Shown: piece by piece, positions 38,239-48,196 of the stretch
Layout of the letters: each line of letters opens with the position of its first letter
How positions within the stretch are numbered: the first letter of the stretch is position 1
Assembly (NCBI RefSeq): GCF_018619435.1
Contig: NZ_JAHFZF010000015.1
Span: forward strand, 39,022-103,021
DNA length: 64,000 bases
Source of the DNA: Rhodoferax sp. U11-2br
GTDB taxonomy: Bacteria; Pseudomonadota; Gammaproteobacteria; Burkholderiales; Burkholderiaceae_C
Reading direction: 5' to 3'
Position numbers and translations under genes: made by a program
Notes under the pieces: generated by a model
The model's database searches: none
Seen by the model: the letters and a program-made list of their open reading frames with translations, nothing else
Told to the model about the DNA's origin: nothing

Positions 38239-39372
38239 ATGACCGACAGCGCCCTGGCCATCAAGGCGGTGGACTACGAACAGCCGGACAACTCGCCCGC
38301 CGGTGGTGCGGTGTGCGCCACCAAACACGCCTGGGCGCGTGTGCCGGTCGAGCCCAGCGCGGCCGAGCGTGCCGCGCTCAAGGACAAGATCCGGCGCCTG
38401 CTCAAGGAAAAAAACGCGGTGATGGTGTCGCACTACTACGTGCACCCGGATTTGCAAGATTTGGCTGAGGAAACCGGTGGCATCGTCAGCGACTCGCTTG
38501 AGATGGCGCGGTTTGGCCGCGACCATGCTGCCACCACGCTGGTGGTGTCGGGTGTGCGTTTTATGGGAGAAACCTCCAAGATTTTGTCGCCCGAGAAACG
38601 CGTGCTGATGCCCGATCTGGACGCCACCTGCTCGCTTGACCTGGGTTGCCCGGTGGACGAGTTTTCAGCCTTTTGTGACGCCCACCCGGATCGTACCGTG
38701 GTGGTCTATGCCAACACCAGCGCGGCGGTCAAGGCTCGCTCGGACTGGCTGGTGACCTCCAGTTGCGCGCTCGACATTGTCAAAGCCCTCAAAGACCAGG
38801 GTCAGAAAATCCTGTGGGCGCCAGACCGGCACCTGGGTGGTTACATCCAGCGTGAAACTGGCGCCGACATGGTGATGTGGGGCGGCTCCTGCATCGTGCA
38901 TGACGAGTTCAAGGCCTTTGAGCTCGAAGAACTGATGCACGAACACCCCGGTGCCAAGCTGTTGGTGCACCCTGAGTCACCGGCTGCGGTGGTGGCGTTG
39001 GCGGATGCGGTGGGTTCCACCTCTGGCATTCTGAACGCCGCCCGCGAGATGGATGCCAAAACCTTCATCGTTGCCACCGACAACGGCATGATGCACAAGT
39101 TACGCACGCTGAACCCCGGTAAGACCTTCATCGAAGCGCCCACTGCGGGCAACAGCGCCACCTGCAAAAGCTGCGCGCACTGCCCGTGGATGGCGATGAA
39201 CGGCCTGGCCGATGTGGCGCGGGTGCTGGAAACCGGTGCCAACGAGGTCCATGTGGACCCGGCACTGGGCTTGCGCGCCCGCGTGCCGATTGACCGGATG
39301 CTGGCCTTCACCGCCGCCCTTAAACAAGGCCCTGTGCCTGGAAGCCTGGTAGCCCATATCGGTGCTGCCTGA
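38239..39372 (+). CDS. nadA: Quinolinate synthase A (iron-sulfur enzyme)
   Basis: From ATG 38239 (preceded by GGAG) the protein has 377 residues. Candidate 4Fe-4S ligands are the cysteines in [23 protein letters not shown] and [15 protein letters not shown]. It condenses iminoaspartate from NadB with dihydroxyacetone phosphate to form quinolinate, the substrate of NadC. The open frame extends 20 codons into the nadC end, but the internal ATG has the better ribosome binding site. Confidence 0.94.
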   Translation: MTDSALAIKAVDYEQPDNSPAGGAVCATKHAWARVPVEPSAAERAALKDKIRRLLKEKNAVMVSHYYVHPDLQDLAEETGGIVSDSLEMARFGRDHAATTLVVSGVRFMGETSKILSPEKRVLMPDLDATCSLDLGCPVDEFSAFCDAHPDRTVVVYANTSAAVKARSDWLVTSSCALDIVKALKDQGQKILWAPDRHLGGYIQRETGADMVMWGGSCIVHDEFKAFELEELMHEHPGAKLLVHPESPAAVVALADAVGSTSGILNAAREMDAKTFIVATDNGMMHKLRTLNPGKTFIEAPTAGNSATCKSCAHCPWMAMNGLADVARVLETGANEVHVDPALGLRARVPIDRMLAFTAALKQGPVPGSLVAHIGAA

Positions 39373-39419
39373 GTTGCTACTTTATTGATAACGACCGCTG
39401 GTCCATTGAAAACCGAACC

Positions 39420-39668
39420 ATGAACGACACCACCCAACGCCCGGAACTGCCTGACCACCTCGCTATCGACGCCCGCAGCCCGTTTTACAACGCCGCCGTG
39501 TTCCAACACGACATCGGCATCCGCTTCAACGGCAAGGAACGCACCGATGTGGAGGAATATTGCATCAGCGAAGCCTGGGTCAAGGTGCCTGCTGGCAAAA
39601 CCCGCGACCGTCACGGCAAACCGCTGCTGATCAAGGTCAAAGGCACGGTCGAGGCTTATTACAGCTAA
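39420..39668 (+). CDS. DUF3297 family small protein
   Basis: The 82-residue protein begins MNDTTQRPELPDHLAIDARS and contains the conserved FQHDIGIRFNGKERTDVEEY and CISEAWVKVPAGKTRDR. It matches the DUF3297 family, small soluble proteins sometimes mislabelled as glutathione peroxidase. No catalytic motif is visible and the function is unknown. It lies 47 bases after nadA and converges on panC. Confidence 0.75.
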   Translation: MNDTTQRPELPDHLAIDARSPFYNAAVFQHDIGIRFNGKERTDVEEYCISEAWVKVPAGKTRDRHGKPLLIKVKGTVEAYYS

Positions 39669-39758
39669 CCCCGTTTCTAAACCATCCGTGTTGTTGCGTC
39701 GCCTTGGCGCGCGATGGCACGGCATGCGGCACCCGGTTTGCCGCCGGGTGGTCTGGTA

Positions 39759-40607
39759 TCAGATTTCCAGGTTGTCGATCAGTCGTGTATTGCCCACACG
39801 TGCTGCCGCCAGCAGCACCAGGCCTGCGTTGGCCAGCAGAGGGGCCAGCTCGGTTGCGGAGGGTGTTTGCAGGTTGTTGCGCTGGCGCACGGTCAGGTAG
39901 TCCGGTTTCCAGCCGCGTGTTTTGAGCGCGTGTATGGCCTGGGCTTCCAGCGCGGGCAGATCGGTTTGACCAGCGCGCAGCGCCTCGGCCATGGTCTTGA
40001 GCGCCAGTGACAGTTGTACCGCTTCCTGGCGTTCAGCCGGGCTCAAGTAGTTGTTGCGTGACGACAGTGCCAGACCATCGGCGGCGCGCAGTGTCTCGCC
40101 GCCAATCACCTCGATGGGCAGGGCAAACTGCTGCACCATGCGCTGGATCACCATCAGCTGCTGGTAGTCTTTTTTGCCAAACAGAGCGACCCGTGGGCCG
40201 ACGATGGCGAACAGCTTCATCACCACGGTGCAGACGCCGCCAAAAAAACCTGGCCGGAAATGCCCTTCAAGCATGTTGGCCAGCTCGGTGGGTGGCTGCA
40301 CGGTGAAACCCTGCGGCTCCGGGTACAGCTCTTTTTCGCTGGGTGCAAACAACACATCACAACCGGCCTCGGCCAGCGCGTGGCAATCGGCCTCCAGCGT
40401 GCGTGGGTAGGTGTCAAAGTCCTCGTGCGGCAGAAACTGCAGGCGGTTGACAAAAATGCTGGTCACCATCACGTCACCCAGCGGCTTGGCCTGGCGCACC
40501 AGCGCCAGGTGGCCGTCGTGCAAATTGCCCATGGTGGGCACAAAGGTCGGGTGCCGGAAGGCCGACAGGTGCTCACGCAGCTCGGTGATGGTGTGTATGG
40601 TTTTCAT
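39759..40607 (-). CDS. panC: Pantothenate synthetase
   Basis: The 282-residue protein has the nucleotidyltransferase motifs [15 protein letters not shown] (HIGH-like), [28 protein letters not shown] and [12 protein letters not shown] (KMSKS-like region). It joins pantoate and beta-alanine with ATP. The ATG at 40607 starts the conserved [14 protein letters not shown]; the seven-codon upstream extension is not supported. panB, giving its substrate pantoate after reduction, lies 110 bases upstream on the same strand. Confidence 0.95.
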   Translation of the reverse strand: MKTIHTITELREHLSAFRHPTFVPTMGNLHDGHLALVRQAKPLGDVMVTSIFVNRLQFLPHEDFDTYPRTLEADCHALAEAGCDVLFAPSEKELYPEPQGFTVQPPTELANMLEGHFRPGFFGGVCTVVMKLFAIVGPRVALFGKKDYQQLMVIQRMVQQFALPIEVIGGETLRAADGLALSSRNNYLSPAERQEAVQLSLALKTMAEALRAGQTDLPALEAQAIHALKTRGWKPDYLTVRQRNNLQTPSATELAPLLANAGLVLLAAARVGNTRLIDNLEI

Positions 40608-40717
40608 AGTGAAAGGTTGAGGCAGCACAATGGCTGTCGGCTGATTTCTTGCAAAAACGTAAGAAGTGTTCGGGCCCGGCTGTGGCCATCGCCCGTGCTT
40701 GAATCTGCTGCCTGTGC

Positions 40718-41617
40718 TTACCAGGCGTGCAGGGTGTTGTCCGGGAAGCTGCCGTTTTTGACGGCTTGTACATAAGCGGTGATGGCTTCCTTGATGCCGT
40801 GCTGGCCCGGGATGCCGGGCAACTCGGCCATGAAATTGCGAACAAACTTGGGGTTTTTGCCCAGGTTCAGGCCCAACATGTCGTGCAACACCAGCACCTG
40901 GCCGGCGGTGTCCTTGCCCGCACCGATGCCGATGGTGGCGCAGTGGTTCAGTTCGGTGGAGAGTTCGGCTGACAGCGCGGCGGGCACCATCTCCAACACC
41001 AGCAGGGTGGCGCCAGCATCCTGCAGTTCGTGTGCGTGGCGCTTGAGGAGGGTGGCTGATTCGGTGGTTTTACCCTGGACCCGATAACCACCGAGCGCGT
41101 GCACGGTCTGCGGGGTCAAGCCCAGGTGGGCACACACCGGGATGCCCCGGTCGACCAGGAAACGCACCGTATCGGCGGTCCAGCCGCCACCTTCCAGCTT
41201 GACCATGTGGGCCCCGGCCTGCATCAGCACCACCGCGCTGCGCAGCGCCTGCTCCTTGGACTCATGGTAGGTGCCGTAGGGCAGGTCGCTGACGATCCAG
41301 GCCGTGCCTTGTACCCGGCGCACGCCCCGGGTGACACATTCGGTGTGGTAACGCATGGTTTCCAGTGACACCCCCACCGTGCTCGATAGACCCTGGCAGA
41401 CCATGCCGAGCGAATCACCGACCAGGATGCACTCGACACCTGCCGCATCGGCCACCGCCGCAAAGGTGGCGTCGTAGGCGGTGAGCATGACAATCTTCTC
41501 GCCACGCGCATGCATTTCCAGCAGGCGTGGCAGGCTCACCGGTTTGCGGGTGGCCGGGCTGCTGGCTGGCGGCAAGGTGCCGTAGGGGCTTGCATTCTGG
41601 GTGGTGGAATCGGTCAT
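40718..41617 (-). CDS. panB: 3-methyl-2-oxobutanoate hydroxymethyltransferase
   Basis: The 299-residue protein has the PanB signatures [42 protein letters not shown] and [20 protein letters not shown]. It transfers a hydroxymethyl group from methylene-tetrahydrofolate to ketoisovalerate, starting pantothenate synthesis. A 30-residue polar N-terminal extension precedes the catalytic barrel. It is upstream of panC in a likely operon. Confidence 0.95.
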   Translation of the reverse strand: MTDSTTQNASPYGTLPPASSPATRKPVSLPRLLEMHARGEKIVMLTAYDATFAAVADAAGVECILVGDSLGMVCQGLSSTVGVSLETMRYHTECVTRGVRRVQGTAWIVSDLPYGTYHESKEQALRSAVVLMQAGAHMVKLEGGGWTADTVRFLVDRGIPVCAHLGLTPQTVHALGGYRVQGKTTESATLLKRHAHELQDAGATLLVLEMVPAALSAELSTELNHCATIGIGAGKDTAGQVLVLHDMLGLNLGKNPKFVRNFMAELPGIPGQHGIKEAITAYVQAVKNGSFPDNTLHAW

Positions 41618-41675
41618 GTGGGTGTCTCCCCAAAAAAAGTGGCGCGAGTCTAACGCAGACGAAAAACGATCTGAC

Positions 41676-43280
41676 TCAGCGTTGTGGGCTCAGGATGGTG
41701 GGCAGCGCCTCAGGCAGCAGATCCGGGTAATCGCGGCTGAAATGCAGGCCACGGCTCTCGTGGCGGGCCTGGGCCGAGCGCACGATCAGGTCGGCCACCA
41801 GCACCAGGTTGCGCAATTCCAGCAGGTCACGCGTGACGTGGAAGTTGGCGTAGAACTCCTGGATTTCGCCTTTGAGCAGCTCGATGCGGTGGGCGGCGCG
41901 TTCCAGCCGTTTGTTGGTGCGCACAATGCCCACGTAGTCCCACATGAAGCGGCGCAACTCGTCCCAGTTGTGCGAGATCACCACCGCCTCGTCGGCATCA
42001 CCGACCCGGCTCTCATCCCAGACCGGCAGGGTGCCAATGGGCTGGGTCGAGGCCTGGGCAATGTCGGTGGTGGTGGCCTGGGCAAACACCATACATTCGA
42101 CGAGCGAGTTGCTGGCCAGCCGGTTGGCGCCGTGCAAGCCGCTGCAGGCGGTCTCACCAATCGCGTACAGACCCGGAATGTCGGTGCGGCCATGCAGATC
42201 GGACAACACACCACCGCAGGTGAAGTGGGCCGAGGGCACCACGGGAATAGGCTGTTTGGCGATGTCGATGCCCAGCTCCAGGCAGCGCGCGTAGATGTTG
42301 GGGAAATGTTCCAGCAGGAAGGTTTTGGGCTGGTGCGAGATGTCGAGGTAGACGCAGTCAAAGCCACCTTTTTTCATCTCGAAGTCAATCGCACGGGCCA
42401 CCACGTCGCGTGGCGCCAGCTCCAGCCGTGCGTCGTGGTGCTGCATGAAGCGGGTGCCGTCGGGCAGCAGCAGGCGACCACCTTCACCACGCACCGCTTC
42501 GCTGATCAGGAAGGACTTGGCATGCGGGTGGTAGAGCGCGGTCGGGTGGAACTGGATGAACTCCATGTTCTGCACCCGGCAACCTGCGCGCCAGGCGGCA
42601 GCGATGCCGTCGCCGGTGGCGGTGTCGGGGTTGGTGGTGTAGAGGTAGACCTTGCCCGCCCCACCGGTGGCCAGGATGGTTTGTGGTGCCTCGAAGGTGA
42701 TGACCTCGTCGGTCTCGCTGTCGAGTGCGTACAGGCCAACGCAGCGTTTGTCGGTCTGGCCGAGTTTGTCGGAGGTGATCAGATCGACCAGGGTGTGTTG
42801 TTCAAACAGGCTGATGTTGGGGGTCTTCTTGACTGCGTCGATCAGGGTGCTTTGCACCGCCGCACCGGTGGCATCGGTCACATGCACGATGCGCCGGGCG
42901 CTGTGGCCGCCTTCGCGGGTCAGGTGCAGCTGGCCATCCTCCTGCGAGAACGGCACGCCCATGGTTTGCAACCAGGCAATCGCCTTGGGCGCGTTTTCCA
43001 CCACAAAACGGGTGGCGTCCGGGTCACACAGGCCAGCACCGGCAATCTGGGTGTCCTGGATGTGGGCCTCAAAACTGTCGTCCTTGTTCCAGACCGCCGC
43101 AATGCCACCTTGTGCCCAGCCACTGGAGCCCTCCATGACCGCACGTTTGGTGATCACCGCCACCTTTTTGGTGGGGGCCAGCAGCAGGGCGGCACTCAGG
43201 CCCGCCAGGCCGCTGCCCACGATCAAAACATCGAATACCAGAGGAGGACGTGGGGTGGATTTGACAGGGCGTGCGTTCAT
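41676..43280 (-). CDS. nadB: L-aspartate oxidase
   Basis: The 534-residue flavoprotein has the FAD motif [51 protein letters not shown] and [20 protein letters not shown]. It oxidises aspartate to iminoaspartate, which NadA uses. The antisense frame is also long, but the match to NadB leaves no doubt about the coding strand. It lies between panB and scpA on the minus strand, close to but not in the nadC-nadA operon. Confidence 0.95.
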   Translation of the reverse strand: MNARPVKSTPRPPLVFDVLIVGSGLAGLSAALLLAPTKKVAVITKRAVMEGSSGWAQGGIAAVWNKDDSFEAHIQDTQIAGAGLCDPDATRFVVENAPKAIAWLQTMGVPFSQEDGQLHLTREGGHSARRIVHVTDATGAAVQSTLIDAVKKTPNISLFEQHTLVDLITSDKLGQTDKRCVGLYALDSETDEVITFEAPQTILATGGAGKVYLYTTNPDTATGDGIAAAWRAGCRVQNMEFIQFHPTALYHPHAKSFLISEAVRGEGGRLLLPDGTRFMQHHDARLELAPRDVVARAIDFEMKKGGFDCVYLDISHQPKTFLLEHFPNIYARCLELGIDIAKQPIPVVPSAHFTCGGVLSDLHGRTDIPGLYAIGETACSGLHGANRLASNSLVECMVFAQATTTDIAQASTQPIGTLPVWDESRVGDADEAVVISHNWDELRRFMWDYVGIVRTNKRLERAAHRIELLKGEIQEFYANFHVTRDLLELRNLVLVADLIVRSAQARHESRGLHFSRDYPDLLPEALPTILSPQR

Positions 43281-43300
43281 GGTGTGGACAGGGTGTGGGT

Positions 43301-44149
43301 TCAGGTCGGGGTGTAGGCCAGGCGCACATAAATCGGCGCAAAGGCCTCAGCCTGGGTGATTTCAATGAGGGTTTCCTTGGCGAGTTCGAGCAAGGCGATG
43401 AAGGTCACCACCAGCACCGGCGCGCCTCTGTCGGGGTTGAACAGGTCTTCAAATTCAACAAAACGGTGGCCTTGCAGGCGCTTGAGCACCTGGCTCATGT
43501 GTTCACGCACCGACAGTTCCTCGCGTGTGATTCTGTGGTGCTGCACCAGCCGCGCGCGCTGCAGGATGGCGGCCCAGGCTTCCTGGAGCTCCTGCACACT
43601 CACATCGGCAAAACGGGGCTGCAGGGAGCGTTCGATGTAGGCCTGCGCCACCACAAAGTCGCGCCCGAACTGCGGTATCGCATTGAGGTTGGCAGCGGCC
43701 AGTTTGATCTGTTCGTACTCGAGCAGGCGGCGTACCAGCTCGGCACGCGGATCTTCGGCCTCCTGACCTTGTGCCTCCGGCTTGGGCGGCAGCAACATGC
43801 GCGACTTGATCTCGATCAGCATGGCCGCCATCAGCAGGTACTCAGCGGCCAACTCCAGGTTGCGCTGGCGGATTTCATCCACATACAGCATGTACTGGCG
43901 CGTCAGGCCAGCCATGGGGATGTCGAGGATGTTGAAGTTCTGGCGCCGGATCAGGTAGAGCAGCAGGTCCAGCGGGCCCTCAAAGGCCTCCAGAAACACC
44001 TCCAGCGCGTCGGGCGGGATGTAGAGGTCCTGCGGCAAGGAGAACAGCGGCTCACCATACAGGCGCGCCACCGCCACCTGGTCCACCACCGTGGGCATGT
44101 CTGCGGTGGTGGCGGATGCTGAACTGACCGGCACTGCCGATGCAACCAT
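43301..44149 (-). CDS. scpA: Segregation and condensation protein A
   Basis: The 282-residue protein matches ScpA kleisins: FEGPLDLLLYLIRRQNFNIL and DIPMAGLTRQYMLYVDEI at about residues 60-95, then AAEYLLMAAMLIEIKSRMLL. A winged-helix-like C-terminal part includes VTFIALLELAKETLIEI. ScpA bridges the SMC heads with ScpB in chromosome segregation. About 50 N-terminal residues, rich in Ala/Ser/Thr at first, precede the conserved part, so the true start might be somewhat downstream. Confidence 0.92.
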   Translation of the reverse strand: MVASAVPVSSASATTADMPTVVDQVAVARLYGEPLFSLPQDLYIPPDALEVFLEAFEGPLDLLLYLIRRQNFNILDIPMAGLTRQYMLYVDEIRQRNLELAAEYLLMAAMLIEIKSRMLLPPKPEAQGQEAEDPRAELVRRLLEYEQIKLAAANLNAIPQFGRDFVVAQAYIERSLQPRFADVSVQELQEAWAAILQRARLVQHHRITREELSVREHMSQVLKRLQGHRFVEFEDLFNPDRGAPVLVVTFIALLELAKETLIEITQAEAFAPIYVRLAYTPT

Positions 44150-44163
44150 TGCGCGGATAAATC

Positions 44164-44216
44164 GCTATTTATTAAATAGCTGAAGACGCTTGATATATAA
44201 GGGCTACAGGCCAAAA
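44164..44216 (+). repeat. Interspersed repeat copy between DUF3460 gene and scpA (well-preserved example)
   Basis: The block begins GCTATTTATTAAATAGCTGA, with a short inverted repeat GCTATTTA/TAAATAGC, and ends ATATAAGGGCTACAGGCC. It fills the 73-base gap between the DUF3460 stop and the scpA start. Confidence 0.7.
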
Positions 44217-44222
44217 AGCCTG

Positions 44223-44429
44223 TTACTCACCGGCGCTTTGGTAAACGTAGGGCTGTTGCGCCACTCTGGCTTCACGGAACTGCGCGGCGGCGTCGCGGTC
44301 CACCGCCTTGTCCCACAACAGGCTACGTCCCAAGCGCTGCCCTTGCACGATGGCCGGGTTGTTGGCCTTGAGCGTCTTGAGGAACTGCGTGATTTCGGAT
44401 TCGTACTTGGGGCGGTAGAAAAGGTTCAT
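44223..44429 (-). CDS. DUF3460 family small protein
   Basis: The 68-residue protein begins MNLFYRPKYESEITQFLKTL and contains NPAIVQGQRLGRSLLWDKAV and FREARVAQQPYVYQ, matching DUF3460 proteins, which are found mainly in betaproteobacteria. It has no membrane helix or known catalytic motif. It is usually found next to scpA, as here. The function is unknown. Confidence 0.75.
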   Translation of the reverse strand: MNLFYRPKYESEITQFLKTLKANNPAIVQGQRLGRSLLWDKAVDRDAAAQFREARVAQQPYVYQSAGE

Positions 44430-44561
44430 GGTGTGAGGTCTCGTTGCGGCATTTTAGCCCGGCACCGGGATTGTGCGCCCGCCAGCTTGCGGGTGGCTAA
44501 CACCCAAAAAGGGCGGGTGTAATATCCGAGGCCTTCCCCTCTTCACATTTGTTGCCGCTAC

Positions 44562-46586
44562 ATGAACAGTTTTGCCCCGGCCGCCACTTGGATCCATCTG
44601 GATTGGGTGTTGCTGGTTGTGGTGACTTGGTTGTTGATCGGTGTGGCGGGTATCGCGGCACTGCGGCGTTTTCGGATTGTCTCGACCCTGCTGTTTCCGC
44701 TGGGCGCTGTGGCCTCGGTCGGCTTGATGGCGGTGGCGTTGAGTGCGACCTTCGCCAGCACCGAGACGGCCGTGCTGCCGCTGGGCCTGCCGCAGTTGCC
44801 TTTTCATCTGCGCCTGGACAGCTTGTCGGCTTTTTTCCTGTTGCTCATCGGTGGCGTGTCGGCCGGGGTGTCGACCTTTGCTGCGGGGTATTTTCGCCAG
44901 GGGGAGGGCACACCGCCGGGGCTGTTGTGCCTGGAATACCACGTGTTTCTGGCCAGCATGGTGATGGTGGTGCTGGCTGACGATGCCTATGTGTTCATGG
45001 TGATGTGGGAAACCATGGCGTTTTCCTCTTTCTTTCTGGTGTTGGCCAACCACCGCATTCCCGAAATCCGCAGCGCCGGTTACCTCTATATGCTGGTGGC
45101 GCACGTGGGGGCGCTGGGCATTTTGCTGTGTTTTGGGGTGTTGCAGGCTAACACCGGTGACTACACCTTTGCCAATATGCGCGCCCAGGCCTTGAGTCCG
45201 TTCTGGGCCTCGGTGGCGTTTTGCCTGGCGGTGTTTGGTTTTGGTGCCAAGGCCGGGCTGTTGCCCTTGCACGCCTGGCTGCCCGAGGCGCACCCGGCGG
45301 CACCCTCACCGGTATCGTCGCTGATGAGTGGGGTGATGCTCAAGATTGCGCTATATGGCGTGTTGCGCGTGTCGTTTGACCTGTTGCAAACGCGGCTCTG
45401 GTGGTGGGGTGTGTTGTTGATGGGCCTGGGGCTGGCCACCGCGCTGTTTGGGGTGGTGTTCTCTACGGTGCAGGTGGAGATGAAGCGTCTGTTGGCCTAT
45501 TCCAGCATTGAAAACATCGGGCTGATGGCCGCCGGTATCGGGCTGGCATTGCTGTTTTCCAGCTACCACATGCAGGCGCTCTCAGCGCTAGCGCTCACTG
45601 CAGCGCTGTACCACATGCTCAGTCATGCGTTTTTCAAGGGCCTGCTGTTTTGCAGCACCGGTGCGGTGTTGCATGCCACCGGCGAGCGCAGCCTGGGCCG
45701 ACTTGGTGGCCTGATACGTTACATGCCTTGGGTGGCTTGGCCGACCTTGGTGGGGGTGCTGGCCTGCGCGGGTTTGCCGCCGTTTGGCGGGTTTGTCGCC
45801 GAATGGTTGTTGTTGCAAAGTTTCTTGTTCACCACCGGGCTGCCGGGCTCGTTTTTGGACATGCTGGTGCCGGTGATGGCAGCGCTGATTGCGCTGATTG
45901 CGGCGCTCTCAGGCTTCACCATGGTCAAGTACTTTGGCGTGGTGTTTCTGGGTCAGCCGCGTGAGGCCAAGCTGGCCCAGGCTCATGACGCCGGGCGCTC
46001 CGAGCGGCTGGGCATGTTGTGGTTGGTGGCGGGTTGTGTGCTGCTGGGCTTGTTTCCGAACCAGGTGATTGCGCTAATGGACCCGGTGACACGCAGCCTG
46101 GTGGGCGCCGGGCTGGCTCAGATGGTGGCCAACAGCAGTTGGCTGCTGGTGCCGGTGAATGTGGAGCGGGCCAGTTATGCGCCGGTGATTTTCCTGCTGG
46201 GTGTGGTGCTGAGTTTTGGCATCGCTTTTGTGCTGGTGCGCCGCCTCTACCACGGCCGTCTGCGCCGGGTGCCGCCCTGGGACTGCGGTCACCCCTGGCA
46301 GACCGCGCGTATGCAGGACAGCGCCGAAGGCTTTGGCCAGCCGATCCGGCAGATCTTTGAGCCGTTTTTCCGCATCACCAAACACCTGCCGACTGCTTTT
46401 GATGCCGAGCCCAGTTACCAGGTCAAGGTGGAAGACCCGCTGTGGTACGCGCTCTACCTGCCGCTGGCCCGAGCGGTGGCCTGGGTGTCCAAACTGGTGG
46501 GGGTGTTGCAGCAGGGACGGATTGCGGTGTACCTGATGTACAGCTTTGTCACGCTGATTGTGGTCTTGCTGGTGGTGAAACGATGA
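44562..46586 (+). CDS. hyfB: HyfB-like antiporter-type membrane subunit of a hydrogenase-4-related complex
   Basis: The 674-residue polytopic protein has about 16 hydrophobic helices and the proton-translocation core of Mrp/NuoL-type subunits. Visible segments include GAKAGLLPLHAWLPEAHPAA, VSSLMSGVMLKIALYGVLR and LLAYSSIENIGLMAAGIGLA. A C-terminal extension (WDCGHPWQTARMQDSAEGF) is typical of HyfB/HycC. In hydrogenase-4 and complex I such subunits move ions. It opens a six-gene operon; its TGA overlaps the ATG of the hyfC-like gene. See the large subunit for why the complex is probably not a hydrogenase. Confidence 0.85.
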   Translation: MNSFAPAATWIHLDWVLLVVVTWLLIGVAGIAALRRFRIVSTLLFPLGAVASVGLMAVALSATFASTETAVLPLGLPQLPFHLRLDSLSAFFLLLIGGVSAGVSTFAAGYFRQGEGTPPGLLCLEYHVFLASMVMVVLADDAYVFMVMWETMAFSSFFLVLANHRIPEIRSAGYLYMLVAHVGALGILLCFGVLQANTGDYTFANMRAQALSPFWASVAFCLAVFGFGAKAGLLPLHAWLPEAHPAAPSPVSSLMSGVMLKIALYGVLRVSFDLLQTRLWWWGVLLMGLGLATALFGVVFSTVQVEMKRLLAYSSIENIGLMAAGIGLALLFSSYHMQALSALALTAALYHMLSHAFFKGLLFCSTGAVLHATGERSLGRLGGLIRYMPWVAWPTLVGVLACAGLPPFGGFVAEWLLLQSFLFTTGLPGSFLDMLVPVMAALIALIAALSGFTMVKYFGVVFLGQPREAKLAQAHDAGRSERLGMLWLVAGCVLLGLFPNQVIALMDPVTRSLVGAGLAQMVANSSWLLVPVNVERASYAPVIFLLGVVLSFGIAFVLVRRLYHGRLRRVPPWDCGHPWQTARMQDSAEGFGQPIRQIFEPFFRITKHLPTAFDAEPSYQVKVEDPLWYALYLPLARAVAWVSKLVGVLQQGRIAVYLMYSFVTLIVVLLVVKR

Positions 46587-47533
46587 GTGCACTCGGGGCT
46601 TTTTCACAGTTGCTGGCCTTGGTGGTCGCCTTGTTGCTGGCGCCACTGCTCACCGGTTGGATCAACCAGTGGCGCCACTGGTTGCAAAACAAATCGGCAC
46701 CGAGCCTGCTGCAGCCTTATATGAACCTGCACAAGCTCTTCAACAAAGAGTCGTTGATGGCCGAACACGCCTCACCGCTGTACCGCTTTGCGCCCTATGT
46801 GGTGTTTGGTTGTATGTTGCTGGCCAGCGCCATCATCCCGACGCTGTCCACCGACTTGCCGCTGTCACCCGCCGCTGATGCGATTGCGCTGGTGGGCCTG
46901 TTTGCGCTGGCGCGGGTGTTCATCTCGCTGGCGGCGATGGATGTGGGCACCGCCTTTGGCACGCTCGGTGCCCGGCGGGAAATGCTGGTGGGTTTTCTGG
47001 CCGAACCGGCTTTGCTGATGGTGCTGTTTTGTGCCTCGATGATCACCGGCTCCACCTCGTTGACCACCATTGTGGAGACACTCGCGCACCGGGAGCTGGC
47101 GATTTACCCGAGTCTGTTGCTCGCCGGGGTGGCTTTCACCATGGTGTCGCTCGCAGAAAACGCCCGGGTGCCGGTGGACAACCCCGACACCCACCTTGAA
47201 CTCACCATGATCCACGAGGCGATGATCCTGGAGTATTCGGCACGCCACCTGGCGCTGCTGGAATGGGCTGCCAGCCTCAAGCTGTTTGCCTACTCCTGTA
47301 TCGGGCTGGCGCTGTTTTTCCCGTGGGGTGTTGCCGAGGCCAACGCGCCGCTGGCCCTGCTGCTGGCTTTGCCGGTGCTGGTGTTCAAACTGGCGGTGGG
47401 CGGCATGTTGATGGCCATGATTGAGACCGCGAGTGCCAAGATGCGTATCTTCCGGGTGCCGGAGTTTCTGGGCACCGCCTTCCTGATGGCTGTGATCGGC
47501 CTGCTGGTCAACGTGTTGCTGGGGGGCAAATGA
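46583..47533 (+). CDS. hyfC: HyfC/NuoH-like membrane anchor subunit
   Basis: The 316-residue protein has about eight helices and NuoH/HyfC motifs: LQPYMNLHKLFNKESL, ARREMLVGFLAEPALLM with the conserved GxxxE pattern, and ENARVPVDNPDTHLELTMIHEAMILEYS. The NuoH family forms the bridge between the redox arm and the ion pumps and lines the quinone cavity in complex I. The ATG at 46583 overlaps the hyfB stop and its own TGA overlaps the hyfE ATG, so the three are coupled. Confidence 0.88.
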   Translation: MSALGAFSQLLALVVALLLAPLLTGWINQWRHWLQNKSAPSLLQPYMNLHKLFNKESLMAEHASPLYRFAPYVVFGCMLLASAIIPTLSTDLPLSPAADAIALVGLFALARVFISLAAMDVGTAFGTLGARREMLVGFLAEPALLMVLFCASMITGSTSLTTIVETLAHRELAIYPSLLLAGVAFTMVSLAENARVPVDNPDTHLELTMIHEAMILEYSARHLALLEWAASLKLFAYSCIGLALFFPWGVAEANAPLALLLALPVLVFKLAVGGMLMAMIETASAKMRIFRVPEFLGTAFLMAVIGLLVNVLLGGK

Positions 47534-48189
47534 TCAAGTTTGTGCCCCAGCTGATCAATCTGTTGGCGACGCTGATTTTGCTGCTGTCGTTTGCGATGAT
47601 CGCCCAGCGGCGCATTGTGTCGCTGATCAACCTGTTCATGATCCAGGGGGTGGCGCTGGTGGCGGCGTCCTTTTTGCTGGGCTATGTCACCCAGCAACCT
47701 GATCTGTACATCTCTGGCCTGCTCACGCTGGTGCTCAAGGTTGTGTTTATCCCTTGGATGCTGCACCGGGTGATCCGCAAGCTCAATGTGCGCTGGGATG
47801 TGGAAACCCTCATCAACATCCCGACCACCATGCTGGTGGGCATCGGGCTGGTGATTTTTGCCTTCAGTCTGGCGCTGCCGATCTCGCGCCTGTCGGACTC
47901 TCTGGCCGGTGGGGCGCTGGGCATTGCGCTGGCCTGTGTGATGTTGTCGTTCATGATGATGATCACCCGCTCCAAGGCGATCCCGCAGGTGATTGGCTTT
48001 TTGTCGATGGAAAACGGTTTGTTGTTTGCTGCCACCACCGTCACCAGCGGTATGCCGATGATTGTGGAATTTGGCATTGCCCTGGACGTGCTGGTGGGTG
48101 TGTTGATCCTGGGGGTGTTCATGTTCCAGATCCGCGAGAAGTTCGACAGCCTGGACATCCGCAAGCTCGAAAACCTCAAGGAAGAGTAA
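47530..48189 (+). CDS. hyfE: HyfE-like membrane subunit
   Basis: The 219-residue protein has six or seven hydrophobic helices and ends in a short charged tail (FQIREKFDSLDIRKLENLKE). It matches HyfE, which combines a NuoK/MrpC-like part with extra helices; GFLSMENGLLFAATTVTSGM carries the conserved membrane glutamate. It starts with an ATGA overlap with hyfC and precedes hyfF by seven bases. Confidence 0.85.
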   Translation: MIKFVPQLINLLATLILLLSFAMIAQRRIVSLINLFMIQGVALVAASFLLGYVTQQPDLYISGLLTLVLKVVFIPWMLHRVIRKLNVRWDVETLINIPTTMLVGIGLVIFAFSLALPISRLSDSLAGGALGIALACVMLSFMMMITRSKAIPQVIGFLSMENGLLFAATTVTSGMPMIVEFGIALDVLVGVLILGVFMFQIREKFDSLDIRKLENLKEE

Positions 48190-48196
48190 CCCTGAT

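Noticed and set aside
39377..39410. A possible further repeat copy between nadA and the DUF3297 gene
   Set aside because: The start GCTACTTTATTGATAACGA resembles the repeat, but the core is missing, so it was not listed.
41601..43316. A 571-codon open frame on the plus strand, longer than nadB itself
   Set aside because: It is exactly antisense to nadB, which has all FAD and catalytic motifs. The antisense product is rich in Gly, Val, His and Gln with no recognisable domain, as expected of a shadow frame in GC-rich DNA.
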